From NCBI GenBank assembly GCA_017940955.1, contig JAGAXP010000161.1, forward strand, positions 4,170 through 68,169: a stretch of DNA of 64,000 nucleotides, read 5' to 3'. Positions 27,329-35,713 of the stretch are shown one piece after another (position 1 is the first letter of the stretch; each line of letters begins with the position of its first letter). This DNA comes from Oribacterium sp. (GTDB lineage Bacteria > Bacillota_A > Clostridia > Lachnospirales > Lachnospiraceae). The notes below the pieces were generated by a model. The model had not been told where the DNA came from. It did no database searches and saw nothing but the letters and a program-made list of their open reading frames with translations. Both the position numbers and the translations under genes were made by a program.

Positions 27329-28108
27329 ATGGCAACACATCATAGTGTACTCAAGAGTACAAAAAAGAATATTGGTATTTCGGGTGGGACACTGAAGTTT
27401 TTTGCTGCTTTAATGATGACCGCATATTATTTTGCGGTCATCATTATCCATAACGGAAAACTTTACGGCTTTGTTGATGAGTACTATCAGATGGCCATCG
27501 CCACCGAAGAAGGAGCCATGTGGCTCAGATTGTATGATTTTTTGGTAATATTCCGTCATTTCAGTTTTCCTGTTTTCGCATTTCTCTTAGTCGAAGGTTT
27601 TATACACACTTCCGGTTTCCGGAATTATTTCATCAGAGTTTTTATCATTGCGCTCATATCAGAGGTTCCCTACGACCTGGCATTTTTTAACGAAACCATA
27701 AATTTAAATCATCAGAATCCGGTGTTTACACTGGCGGCAGGCCTGCTGGTAATGTATTTTATGAAAAAATGGTGGAAGCAGCCCCTTCAGAAATGGCTGG
27801 CTGTGGCCGTAGGATGCGGAATCGCATATATTGCGCGCTTTCAGTTTGGATGGTACGGAGTCCTGAGTATCGCTCTTATGTACAACTTTAACAGAGAAAA
27901 GGTATTCCAGATGCTCGGCGGTGCCGCAGCTATTGCTGTTGGAAGCATATCGTCCCGGTTCCTTCCGGTATTGAGCTTTATTCCCATAATGCTCTATAAC
28001 GGAGAAAGAGGAAGGTTTAGTTTTAAGTGGTTCTACTATATTTACTATCCACTTATGCTGACAGCTTTTTATGCAATGATCTATATCGGAGCAATGGTTA
28101 ATATATGA
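27329..28108 (+). CDS. TraX family membrane protein
   Basis: A 259-aa polytopic protein with about seven hydrophobic segments. 'GGTLKFFAALMMTAYYFAVI', 'RHFSFPVFAFLLVEGFIHTS' and 'ALISEVPYDLAFF' match the TraX family, named after the F-pilin N-acetyltransferase but common as a chromosomal gene in Firmicutes with unknown acceptor. It lies 18 bp after metG and overlaps tatD by 4 bp, so metG-traX-tatD is probably one transcript. No conjugation genes are nearby. Confidence 0.85.
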   Translation: MATHHSVLKSTKKNIGISGGTLKFFAALMMTAYYFAVIIIHNGKLYGFVDEYYQMAIATEEGAMWLRLYDFLVIFRHFSFPVFAFLLVEGFIHTSGFRNYFIRVFIIALISEVPYDLAFFNETINLNHQNPVFTLAAGLLVMYFMKKWWKQPLQKWLAVAVGCGIAYIARFQFGWYGVLSIALMYNFNREKVFQMLGGAAAIAVGSISSRFLPVLSFIPIMLYNGERGRFSFKWFYYIYYPLMLTAFYAMIYIGAMVNI

Positions 28109-28998
28109 TAAAAGATGTTATGATTTTTGATTCCCATGCTCATATGAATGATGAGAGCTTTGAGGAAGACAGAAGCCCGGTTATTGAGAATCTCGTGAGT
28201 TCCGGAATAGGGTATTTCACAGAGATAGGCTTTGACATGCCATCAAGTATTAAGGCGGTGGAACTGGCAGGAAGATATGCCAATGTTTATGCGGCGGTTG
28301 GCTTTCACCCGGATCACAGTGACAGATGCCGTGAGGAAGACATTATACAATTAAAGAAAATGGTCGAAGAAGACAGAGTAGGAGTCTCGGATGTTCAGGG
28401 AGATTCCGGACATGGAAAGATAGTTGCCATCGGTGAAATTGGTCTAGACTATCATTACACCAGGGATGGCATCGCCGAGAGAGCTTTGAAGGCCGGAAAA
28501 GAGGCCACACCGGAGGAGCTTGAGAGCGCAGATCCGGAGCCTGAGATTCAGAGGGAGACCTTTGTAAAGATGCTAAGGCTTGCAAGAGAGCTTAAAATGC
28601 CCATAAATGTTCATTCCAGAGATGCTGCGAAGGACACCTACGATATGATCGTTTCAGAAGGTGGATATGAAAACGGTGGGATAATCCACTGTTTCGGTTA
28701 TTCCCTTGAAATGGCAAAGCTTTATGTGAAGCTTGGGATGTGTGTGGGAATAGGCGGCGTTGTGACCTTTAAAAACTCCAGAAAGATAAAGGAAGTTGTG
28801 GAAAATATTCCGATTGAGAATATCGTTTTGGAGACGGATTGTCCTTACATGGCACCAGTGCCTTTAAGGGGTACCAGAAATGATCCGAGAAATCTTGTAT
28901 ATGTGGCGGATAAGATCGCGGAACTTAAGAATATGACCGCTGATGAGGTTATACGGATCACCACGGAAAATGCAAAAAGGGTTTACAGGATAGGATGA
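28105..28998 (+). CDS. tatD: TatD family metal-dependent hydrolase
   Basis: A 297-aa amidohydrolase-fold protein. FDSHAHMND holds the first metal histidines, GEIGLDYHY the bridging Glu, NVHSRDA and IIHCFGYS further histidines, and LETDCPYMAPVPLRG the catalytic Asp. TatD proteins are 3'-5' DNases or D-Tyr-tRNA deacylase-like nucleases. The family is usually about 255 aa. The excess here lies in two insertions, about residues 72-106 (between GFHPDH and KIVAIGEIG) and about 120-145 (between YHYTRDG and IQRETF). The start overlaps traX (ATGA). Metal ligands look intact. Confidence 0.9.
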   Translation: MIKDVMIFDSHAHMNDESFEEDRSPVIENLVSSGIGYFTEIGFDMPSSIKAVELAGRYANVYAAVGFHPDHSDRCREEDIIQLKKMVEEDRVGVSDVQGDSGHGKIVAIGEIGLDYHYTRDGIAERALKAGKEATPEELESADPEPEIQRETFVKMLRLARELKMPINVHSRDAAKDTYDMIVSEGGYENGGIIHCFGYSLEMAKLYVKLGMCVGIGGVVTFKNSRKIKEVVENIPIENIVLETDCPYMAPVPLRGTRNDPRNLVYVADKIAELKNMTADEVIRITTENAKRVYRIG

Positions 28999-29045
28999 AA
29001 AAATCCTCACGGATTCTTTTGGATTCCTGAGAGCTGCGTGGACAG

Positions 29046-29097
29046 AATAAAAAAGAGGCAGCTTATACCGATATCGGAGATATGGCAAAAGCTGCAT
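29046..29097 (-). terminator. Terminator downstream of the SRP RNA
   Basis: Read on the minus strand, GCAGCTT (29095-29089) pairs with AAGCTGC (29064-29058), followed by CTC and T6-T8. It lies just beyond the mature 3' end of the SRP RNA and before the tatD stop. Confidence 0.6.
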
Positions 29098-29113
29098 TAT
29101 ATCAAATAAAAAG

Positions 29114-29230
29114 CTCCGGAGTTGAGTAGGTGGATCCACGTCACATGGGAGGATCCTCTTAGTGCTGCTACGTTCCCGTCCTGACACGGTTCGAGGGACC
29201 CATTGCGTGGGGCCCAAACAACCCCGAAGC
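29114..29230 (-). ncRNA. ffs: Signal recognition particle RNA (small bacterial type)
   Basis: On the minus strand the domain IV core reads GTGTCAGGACGGGAACGTAG CAGCAC. It has the GGAA tetraloop closed by ACG/CGT and the conserved asymmetric loop bases (CAGG and AGCAGCA) that bind Ffh. The ends CGGGGTTG and CAACTCCG pair to close the rod. Downstream bases TAAGAGGATCCTCCCATGTG match the usual SRP RNA 3' half. The length of about 115 nt fits the 4.5S-like form without an Alu domain. A T-rich tract follows. Confidence 0.9.
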
Positions 29231-29237
29231 AAGTTGA

Positions 29238-29266
29238 AGTATACATGAAAACATTGTAATTGGCAA
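29238..29266 (-). promoter_or_regulatory. Promoter of the SRP RNA gene
   Basis: On the minus strand: -35 TTGCCA (29266-29261), 17-bp spacer, -10 TATACT (29243-29238). The start would be near 29231, at the 5' end of the SRP RNA. Confidence 0.75.
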
Positions 29267-29321
29267 TAGAAGTCTGAAAGTAATCTTTTGAACATAGAAG
29301 TCTGAAAGTAATCTTTTGAAC
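29266..29321. repeat. 28-bp tandem duplication upstream of the SRP RNA promoter
   Basis: ATAGAAGTCTGAAAGTAATC plus TTTTGAAC occurs twice back to back (29266-29293 and 29294-29321). It begins at the -35 element of the ffs promoter, so it duplicates the upstream promoter region. No function is known. Confidence 0.85.
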
Positions 29322-29412
29322 TTAACCGGTGACTCAGGTACATGACAGGAAAAAATCTTCCAGCACCTGACACACGGAAGTATTGTTGTTTTAAAAGGAG
29401 AGGAATATAGTT

Positions 29413-31158
29413 ATGAGCTTTACAAGCTTGTTTTTCGTAACGATATTCTTTCCGGCGTTTACCTTGATTTATTTCCTTATGCCGGGAATAAAACAAAAAA
29501 ATATATGGCTTCTTCTGGCATCCCTTGTGTTTTACGCCTTTGGAGGCCTTAATTATCTTGTTCTGATCATAGCATTGGCAGCATACGCGTGTCTTACAGG
29601 CAGGATGATCCAGGGGGCTCTGGACAGAGCAAAGGCTTCAAATCCCGACTACGAAAAGGGAGATGAGGAATTTATGAGTCCTCTGGCCCAGAAATCTATC
29701 GAAAAGAATAAAAGGATCGCAAAGACCTGGCTGATCGCAGGTATAGTTGTTCTGGTTATAATCCTTGCGGTGTTTAAATACACAAGATTCATATTACAGG
29801 ATGTACTTGCTTATAAACTTGATGGAAAGCTTGACGAAGAGATCCTAAGGATCGGTATGCCTCTCGGAGTGTCTTTCTACACCTTTAAGCTTATAAGTTA
29901 TGTTTCCGATGTTTATAATCAGAAGACCAGAGCGGGAGATTTCTTCCATGTGCTTCTGTATACGGTGATATTTCACCAGGTTACCCAGGGACCTATCTCC
30001 AGATACGGAGAGCTTTGTACACAGTTTGATAAGAGAAAAGTTTCCTATGAAGGAATATCAGACGGTATATGGAGATTCACCATCGGCCTGGCCAAAAAGA
30101 CTCTTATCGCTGATCACTGCGGAAAACTGTGCGATGCATTTCTGCCTTTGACCGAAAATGTATCCTATTCTGTTTTCGGGGCCTATATGGGTTCTTTGTT
30201 CTACATGATGCAGCTGTACCTGGATTTTTCCGCATATTCCGATATGGCTATCGGTCTCGGAGAAATCCTGGGTCTTGACTATCAGGAAAATTTTAACTAT
30301 CCCTATATAGCTTCCTCTGTAAGGGATTTCTGGAGACGCTGGCATATCTCGTTAAGCAGCTTTTTCAGGGATTATGTTTACATCCCCCTTGGCGGAAGCC
30401 GGGTGGGTTTCGTAAGACTGATGCTTAACCTTCTTGCCGTGTGGGCTCTTACGGGGTTATGGCATGGAGCCAGCTGGAATTTCATCCTGTGGGGATTATA
30501 TTACTTTGTCTTCATAGTGATTGAAAACCTTTGTCTCAAAAAAATGGGCAAAAAGGAAAAAACCGGTGGTCTCAGTGTGATAACGGGAGCATTGGGACAT
30601 CTCTATACCCTGGCGGTAGTCTTTTTCGGATGGGTGCTTTTCAGGATAACGGACTTTCACAAGCTGTGGGAAGTTATGAATGTTTTGCTCGGAAGAAGCG
30701 GAAGAACCCTCTACACAGCATCAGAGGTTCTTACTCTCAGGGGTAATGTTTACTTCGTGATTCTCGCCGTAAGCTTTTGCACTCCGTTATGGAAGAAAAT
30801 AGCATTGACAGTAAGAAAAAGGCTGCACAGCAGTCAGCATAAAGAGGCGCTGGAAATGCAGAATCTTGAGGATGAAAGACAGCTTCATGAGCAGGAAGAG
30901 AAGGATCACGAGCTGGTTGAAAAATTCAGTTCTGAAAGCCACAGCGAGATTAATGAAGTAAAGAAGCAGGATATCGAGAGCCATGAACGTATGGTTACAA
31001 GGCTCGAAAACCGTATCAAAAAAAGAAAAAACGAGCGCGTAATGAGGGAAGCCCTGTTTTACGGGATGCGAACCATTATGATGCTTATATTCTTGTTTGT
31101 ATCGATCTTAGCTATGGTGGGAGCAAGTTATTCGCCGTTTTTGTATAATCAGTTTTAA
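29413..31158 (+). CDS. MBOAT family O-acyltransferase (AlgI/DltB-like)
   Basis: A 581-aa polytopic protein. GVSFYTFKLISYVSDVY, HQVTQGPISRYGELC, FFRDYVYIPLGGSR and ALTGLWHGASWNFILWGLYY are MBOAT signatures. The last holds the catalytic histidine (about residue 352). Such enzymes transfer acyl groups across the membrane onto exopolysaccharide or teichoic acid. A strongly charged, Glu/Lys-rich coiled coil of about 75 residues (about 475-545) is inserted before the last membrane helix, which is unusual for the family. AAAAGGAGAGG precedes the ATG. The next gene encodes a DHHW protein, the usual periplasm-side partner. Confidence 0.9.
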   Translation: MSFTSLFFVTIFFPAFTLIYFLMPGIKQKNIWLLLASLVFYAFGGLNYLVLIIALAAYACLTGRMIQGALDRAKASNPDYEKGDEEFMSPLAQKSIEKNKRIAKTWLIAGIVVLVIILAVFKYTRFILQDVLAYKLDGKLDEEILRIGMPLGVSFYTFKLISYVSDVYNQKTRAGDFFHVLLYTVIFHQVTQGPISRYGELCTQFDKRKVSYEGISDGIWRFTIGLAKKTLIADHCGKLCDAFLPLTENVSYSVFGAYMGSLFYMMQLYLDFSAYSDMAIGLGEILGLDYQENFNYPYIASSVRDFWRRWHISLSSFFRDYVYIPLGGSRVGFVRLMLNLLAVWALTGLWHGASWNFILWGLYYFVFIVIENLCLKKMGKKEKTGGLSVITGALGHLYTLAVVFFGWVLFRITDFHKLWEVMNVLLGRSGRTLYTASEVLTLRGNVYFVILAVSFCTPLWKKIALTVRKRLHSSQHKEALEMQNLEDERQLHEQEEKDHELVEKFSSESHSEINEVKKQDIESHERMVTRLENRIKKRKNERVMREALFYGMRTIMMLIFLFVSILAMVGASYSPFLYNQF

Positions 31159-31236
31159 ATATTGGATGTTAGTCCGTGGAGCCGGTCATATCTGAATCAA
31201 CCGTCAGATATTACGGCCATAAATCAGTATTTATAG

Positions 31237-32667
31237 ATGAGTGATAACATTAAACAAAAATCAAAAAAGAATAAGATCAGCAGCGAAATAAAGAAGAAGG
31301 TCTATAAAAGTTACGGAGCAAGGTTTATGTCAGGCACTGCCATGGCTGCCTTCGTGGGACTCTTTTTTGTGGGAATCGTGGTTTCAAGACCGGAGTACTC
31401 CGAATCGGAAAAACGACCTCTTGCCAAAAGACCTGCTCCAGAGACGCTCACTGTGATGAACGGAAAATTCTTCACTGATCTCAATAAGTGGTTTTCTGAT
31501 ACATTTCCCTACAGAGAGGAGCTTCTCTCCCTGGAAGCCGGTATAGAGGACTATTACGGAGTGGGTGGGGAAGCCTATTACGGCAATAAGGCATCGGTGG
31601 TGGAGGATACCATACCGGAAACCGCGGAATCTCTCGCTCCGGTGATACTTATGGAGAGTCCTGAGGAGACCGGGGGAGCTCCAACGGAAACAGTCAATGA
31701 GTTTGAGGAACTCATAGAAACCAATGCAGACGGAACGCTGAAGGTTGACACTACTCCAAAGGAAAACGTGGAGATAGCAGGCGAACAGGCCGGAAATATC
31801 TATGTAAACGACAATAAGGGTTACGAGATATTTTATTATAATCAGGGCGGGTCCGTTAAGTATGCATCCGTTATAAATACTGTTAAAGCCCTGTTCCCTG
31901 AGGCCAATGTCTATGACATGCTGGTTCCCAACAGCTTTGGAGTGGAGCTTGACCCCTCGCTTCAGGAGGAGCTTGGATCCGGAAACATGCCGGATGCCTT
32001 TAACTACATCTATAGCCTTATGGATCCTGCCATACACAGGATTTCGGTGTTTGATACCATGGTGGCTCACAAGGATGAGTATATCTATTTCAACACTGAT
32101 CATCACTGGACTGCCCTGGGTGCGTACTATGCTTACAGAGATTTTTGTAAGGAAAAAGGCATTGAGCCTCATGAACTGAGTGAGTTTCCTTATGTGGATT
32201 ATCAGGGCTTCTACGGAACCTTCTATTTTGCAACAAACAGATCAGAACAATTGAAGGCCAATCCGGACCATGTGGAAGCCTGGATACCTTTAGGCACAAA
32301 TGATGCTATAATTACAGTTGAGACCGGTGAGGTGAAGAGCAGCAAGGTCGTAAATGATGTGACAGAAGCCAACGCCGGAAGAAAGTATAATTGCTTCATC
32401 AATGGGGATAACCCCTTTACACAGATTACAAATCCACATATAACAGATGGTTCAAGCTGTGTTCTGGTGAAGGAATCCTATGGCAATGCCTTTGTCCCCT
32501 TCCTTGTGGATCATTATGAAAATGTCTACGTGGTGGATTACAGATATTATAAAGGCAATCTTTCCGACTTTATCACCGGCCATGGAATAAATGATATAAT
32601 CTTTTTAAACAATGTTCAGGCAATCACTGAAAAAGTGTCGGGAATGATTCTTAGTATTTTTTCTTAA
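31237..32667 (+). CDS. DHHW family (AlgX/AlgJ-like) acyl-transfer partner
   Basis: A 476-aa protein. A cytoplasmic Lys-rich N-terminus and one transmembrane helix (about 30-50) precede an extracytoplasmic SGNH-like domain. The name-giving motif DHHW is at residues 288-291 (FNTDHHWTALGAYYAY). YDMLVPNSFGVEL and a late serine block (VLVKESYGNAFVPFLVDHY, about 406-424) complete the AlgX/AlgJ fold. It likely transfers acyl groups supplied by the MBOAT protein encoded 78 bp upstream to a surface glycan. A Glu/Pro/Thr-rich insertion (about 125-185) lies between the N-terminal region and the domain. No obvious ribosome site precedes the ATG at 31237. Confidence 0.88.
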   Translation: MSDNIKQKSKKNKISSEIKKKVYKSYGARFMSGTAMAAFVGLFFVGIVVSRPEYSESEKRPLAKRPAPETLTVMNGKFFTDLNKWFSDTFPYREELLSLEAGIEDYYGVGGEAYYGNKASVVEDTIPETAESLAPVILMESPEETGGAPTETVNEFEELIETNADGTLKVDTTPKENVEIAGEQAGNIYVNDNKGYEIFYYNQGGSVKYASVINTVKALFPEANVYDMLVPNSFGVELDPSLQEELGSGNMPDAFNYIYSLMDPAIHRISVFDTMVAHKDEYIYFNTDHHWTALGAYYAYRDFCKEKGIEPHELSEFPYVDYQGFYGTFYFATNRSEQLKANPDHVEAWIPLGTNDAIITVETGEVKSSKVVNDVTEANAGRKYNCFINGDNPFTQITNPHITDGSSCVLVKESYGNAFVPFLVDHYENVYVVDYRYYKGNLSDFITGHGINDIIFLNNVQAITEKVSGMILSIFS

Positions 32668-32679
32668 TTTTAATGTAGG

Positions 32680-32708
32680 TTGCAAAAAAGGAAGCTTTCA
32701 TTTATAAT
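32680..32708 (+). promoter_or_regulatory. Promoter of murA
   Basis: -35 TTGCAA (32680-32685), 17-bp spacer, perfect -10 TATAAT (32703-32708), about 70 bp before the gene. Confidence 0.75.
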
Positions 32709-32777
32709 TCTAGGGATTATTGATATAAAGGTTTAGTATACTCTTTTGCTGATTATACTACTGACTTAAGGAGATAT

Positions 32778-34073
32778 ATGGAACAGTTTATCATGAAAGG
32801 CGGAAAACCCCTTCACGGAGAAGTCGTGATAGGCGGGGCAAAGAATGCCGCATTAGGTATCATTGCCGGAGCGCTTTTAACAGATGAAGATGTTACGATA
32901 GAGAACCTGCCGGACGTAAGAGATATTAACGTTATGCTGGAGGCACTGAAGGAAGTAGGCGCCACAGTTAAACGAATAGACCGGCATACGGCTCTTATCA
33001 ATGCTTCAGAGGTACAGGATGTTTCCATAGATGATGAATATATACGTAAGATCAGAGCGTCTTACTATTTTATAGGTTCATTGCTTGGAAAATATCACAA
33101 GGCCATAGTTCCTCTTCCGGGAGGCTGTGCCATAGGTTCGAGACCTATCGATCAGCATATCAAGGGCTTCAGGGCTCTGGGAACCAATGTTGAGATCAAG
33201 AACGGATGTGTTCAGGCGGATGCACCGAACGGACTAAAGGCATCACATATTTATCTGGATGTTGTGTCTGTAGGAGCTACCATCAATATCATGCTTGCAG
33301 CGGCTCTTGCCGAAGGCAGAACTATCATTGAGAATGTTGCCAAGGAGCCCCATATAGTTGATGTTGCAAACTTCTTGAATTCCATGGGAGCCAATATCAG
33401 GGGCGCAGGTACGGATACTATCCGTATCAAGGGTGTAAAGAGACTTCACGGAACCACCTATGCGGTTATTCCTGACCAGATAGAAGCCGGTACCTTTATG
33501 TGTGCGGCAGCAGCAACCAGAGGCGATGTACTTATCAAGAATGTTATTCCCAAGCATCTGGAATCAATTTCAGCAAAGCTTATTGAAATGGGAAATACTG
33601 TTTATGAGTACGATGAGGCAGTACGTGTCATCGGTGCAGAGGTACAGCATCCTACTGATGTAAAGACGCTGCCATATCCCGGATTCCCTACAGACATGCA
33701 GCCCCAGATGTCAGTTACCCTTGCACTTGCGGAGGGCACATCTGTGGTGACGGAATCTATCTTTGAAAACAGATTCAAGTATGTTGACGAGCTTGCCCGT
33801 ATGGGTTCAAACATAAAGGTAGAGGGTAATGTTTCTGTTATTGACGGTGTGAAGAAATTCACCGGTGCCAGTGTCAATGCCCTGGATTTAAGAGCCGGAG
33901 CGGCTCTTGTTATTGCGGGACTTTGCGCTGAAGGTATAACAACAGTTAACGAGATTGGTTATATCCAGAGAGGATATGAGCATTTCGAGAAGAAGCTTCA
34001 GACCTTGGGTGCAGAGATATCTCTTGTGAATTCAGACAGAGCCGCGCAGAAGTTCAGGCTGAAGATCGGATGA
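32778..34073 (+). CDS. murA: UDP-N-acetylglucosamine 1-carboxyvinyltransferase
   Basis: A 431-aa two-domain (inside-out alpha/beta barrel) enzyme. It opens MEQFIMKGGKPLHGEVVIGGAKNAAL. Its PLPGGCAIGSRPIDQH loop carries the PEP/fosfomycin-binding cysteine at residue 117, so the enzyme should be fosfomycin-sensitive in principle. It catalyses the first committed step of peptidoglycan synthesis. TTAAGGAG precedes the ATG. A second murA paralogue is common in Firmicutes but is not in this window. Confidence 0.97.
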   Translation: MEQFIMKGGKPLHGEVVIGGAKNAALGIIAGALLTDEDVTIENLPDVRDINVMLEALKEVGATVKRIDRHTALINASEVQDVSIDDEYIRKIRASYYFIGSLLGKYHKAIVPLPGGCAIGSRPIDQHIKGFRALGTNVEIKNGCVQADAPNGLKASHIYLDVVSVGATINIMLAAALAEGRTIIENVAKEPHIVDVANFLNSMGANIRGAGTDTIRIKGVKRLHGTTYAVIPDQIEAGTFMCAAAATRGDVLIKNVIPKHLESISAKLIEMGNTVYEYDEAVRVIGAEVQHPTDVKTLPYPGFPTDMQPQMSVTLALAEGTSVVTESIFENRFKYVDELARMGSNIKVEGNVSVIDGVKKFTGASVNALDLRAGAALVIAGLCAEGITTVNEIGYIQRGYEHFEKKLQTLGAEISLVNSDRAAQKFRLKIG

Positions 34074-34140
34074 TACAGGGAAGATAGTGGTCTCATAGAT
34101 TCCTGAAGACATGAATGCCATGAATAAAATATTATAATGC

Positions 34141-34182
34141 AGAAGGAGACTGGTGAGAGGATCAACAGTCTCCTTCTTTGTA
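34141..34182 (+). terminator. Hairpin between murA and the permease gene
   Basis: AGAAGGAGACT (34141-34151) pairs with AGTCTCCTTCT (34167-34177). The T-run is broken by G and A. A TATTAT box lies just upstream (34130-34135), so this may either end murA or sit in the leader of the next gene. Confidence 0.6.
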
Positions 34183-34202
34183 TTTTTTGAAGGGGGTTAA
34201 TT

Positions 34203-35483
34203 TTGGAAATAAAATATGTTGCGTTAGCATTATTTATCCTGATGTATGTGGTTATGATCGTGAAATCCGAATGGAAGTTATTTACGATCTGGGCGGTTGC
34301 AGCAGCCTTTGTGGTTCTTGGAATAATGCGGAGAGATTTTATGTACATTCTTTCCGTTGTTAACTGGAACGTTCTCATGATGATAGGCGGAACCATGCTG
34401 GTGGTTTTCTTCTTTATCGAATCGAAGATGCCTAACCTGATGGCTGACATCATTCTGGATAAATGTCCTAATGTGATGTGGGTAATCATACTCATGTCGC
34501 TCTTCTCGGGAGCTGTTTCGGCATTTATAGATAATGTTGCCACAGTTCTCATGATAGCGCCGGTGGGCCTTGCAATATGTAGGAAGCTGGACATCTCACC
34601 GGTATCCATGATTCTTTCGGTGGCTGTTTCCTCCAATCTTCAGGGAGCTGCAACACTGGTAGGTGATACAACGTCCATCATGCTTGGTGATTACGCAAAC
34701 ATGAACTTCATGGAATTCTTTTGGATGAAGGGACGTCCCGGAATTTTCTGGGCTGTTGAGCTTGGAGCGATCATGACAGTACCTGTAATGATGTTTCTTT
34801 TTCATAAGCTCACCCAGCCGGTTGAAGCAAATGAAAAAACCGTTGTGGAGGATAAGTTTCCCACTATCGCACTTTGCGGAATAGTTGTATGTCTCATTAT
34901 CGCATCTTTCATTCCGGATACTCCGTCAATAACAAATGGTGCCATATGTATGGTCATCGCGGCTGTATGTCTGATTTATGATTACGTTACCAAGAGAAGC
35001 ATTACAAATCTCAGACGTGCCATGGCGTCGGTTGATTTTGAAACATTATTTGTTCTTTGTGGTCTTTTCGTGGTTATTCGCGGAATAACCGATGTAGGAC
35101 TTATAGATGATGCGGCAAAACTCATAGTAGATGCAGGCGGAGATAAACTGTTTTTACTGTACACCATCATAGTATGGGGTTCTGTATTGTTTTCTGCCTT
35201 TATCGATAATATTCCGTATGTTGCTACCATGCTTCCTATACTGACGGGTATTACCTCTCTTCTGGGTATCGAGCCTTATGTGCTTTACTTCGGACTTCTT
35301 TCAGGTGCTACCCTGGGAGGAAACATTACACCGATAGGGGCAAGTGCCAATATCACGGCAGTAGGTATGCTGAAGAAAGGTGGTCATGAAGTGTCCTTTG
35401 GAGATTTTATGAAGATAGGGCTTCCTTTCACATTGGTTGCAGCTACAGCAGGCTACCTTTTTATATGGGTTTTCTGGCATTGA
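34203..35483 (+). CDS. SLC13/ArsB-like (ion transporter superfamily) permease
   Basis: A 426-aa protein with about 10-11 membrane helices. It has two related signatures, SAFIDNVATVLMIAPVGLAI (about 103-122) and SAFIDNIPYVATMLPIL (about 332-348). This inverted repeat of 'SA.IDN' hairpins is typical of ArsB/NhaD/SLC13 transporters. It probably moves an anion or dicarboxylate, or exchanges Na+/H+; specificity cannot be read. The start is TTG at 34203 behind AGGGGGT. It is monocistronic. Confidence 0.85.
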   Translation: MEIKYVALALFILMYVVMIVKSEWKLFTIWAVAAAFVVLGIMRRDFMYILSVVNWNVLMMIGGTMLVVFFFIESKMPNLMADIILDKCPNVMWVIILMSLFSGAVSAFIDNVATVLMIAPVGLAICRKLDISPVSMILSVAVSSNLQGAATLVGDTTSIMLGDYANMNFMEFFWMKGRPGIFWAVELGAIMTVPVMMFLFHKLTQPVEANEKTVVEDKFPTIALCGIVVCLIIASFIPDTPSITNGAICMVIAAVCLIYDYVTKRSITNLRRAMASVDFETLFVLCGLFVVIRGITDVGLIDDAAKLIVDAGGDKLFLLYTIIVWGSVLFSAFIDNIPYVATMLPILTGITSLLGIEPYVLYFGLLSGATLGGNITPIGASANITAVGMLKKGGHEVSFGDFMKIGLPFTLVAATAGYLFIWVFWH

Positions 35484-35587
35484 AACAGCCGGTCAATATT
35501 TCGCCATTTCAGATGATTTTGATGTATTGTGGATATATGGAAGCTCTGTAAATAATTAAAAGAATGTTAAAAAAATATCAATTTGTA

Positions 35588-35616
35588 TTGACAAGGAGAG
35601 ATTTAGGAAATATACT
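35588..35616 (+). promoter_or_regulatory. Consensus promoter of adhE
   Basis: -35 TTGACA (35588-35593), 17-bp spacer, -10 TATACT (35611-35616). Transcription should start about 35622, immediately before the Rex-like site. Confidence 0.85.
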
Positions 35617-35627
35617 ATGTCCATAGA

Positions 35628-35645
35628 TTGATAAAAAAATAACAA
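35628..35645. promoter_or_regulatory. Rex-like operator at the adhE start site
   Basis: TTGATAA-AAAA-ATAACAA is an 18-bp dyad that differs from the Firmicute Rex consensus TTGTTAA-N4-TTAACAA at two positions. It covers roughly +6 to +23, where a repressor would block transcription at low NADH/NAD ratio. adhE is a classic Rex target. Confidence 0.7.
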
Positions 35646-35713
35646 ACGTATCAAAACAGATTCGTGGAATTATTTTTCAGAAACTATTGTTGCCACAGAA
35701 AAGAGGAAATCAC

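Noticed and set aside
27329..28108. Conjugative element suggested by the TraX name
   Set aside because: TraX-like proteins are common chromosomal genes in Firmicutes and no relaxase, coupling protein or integrase is present.
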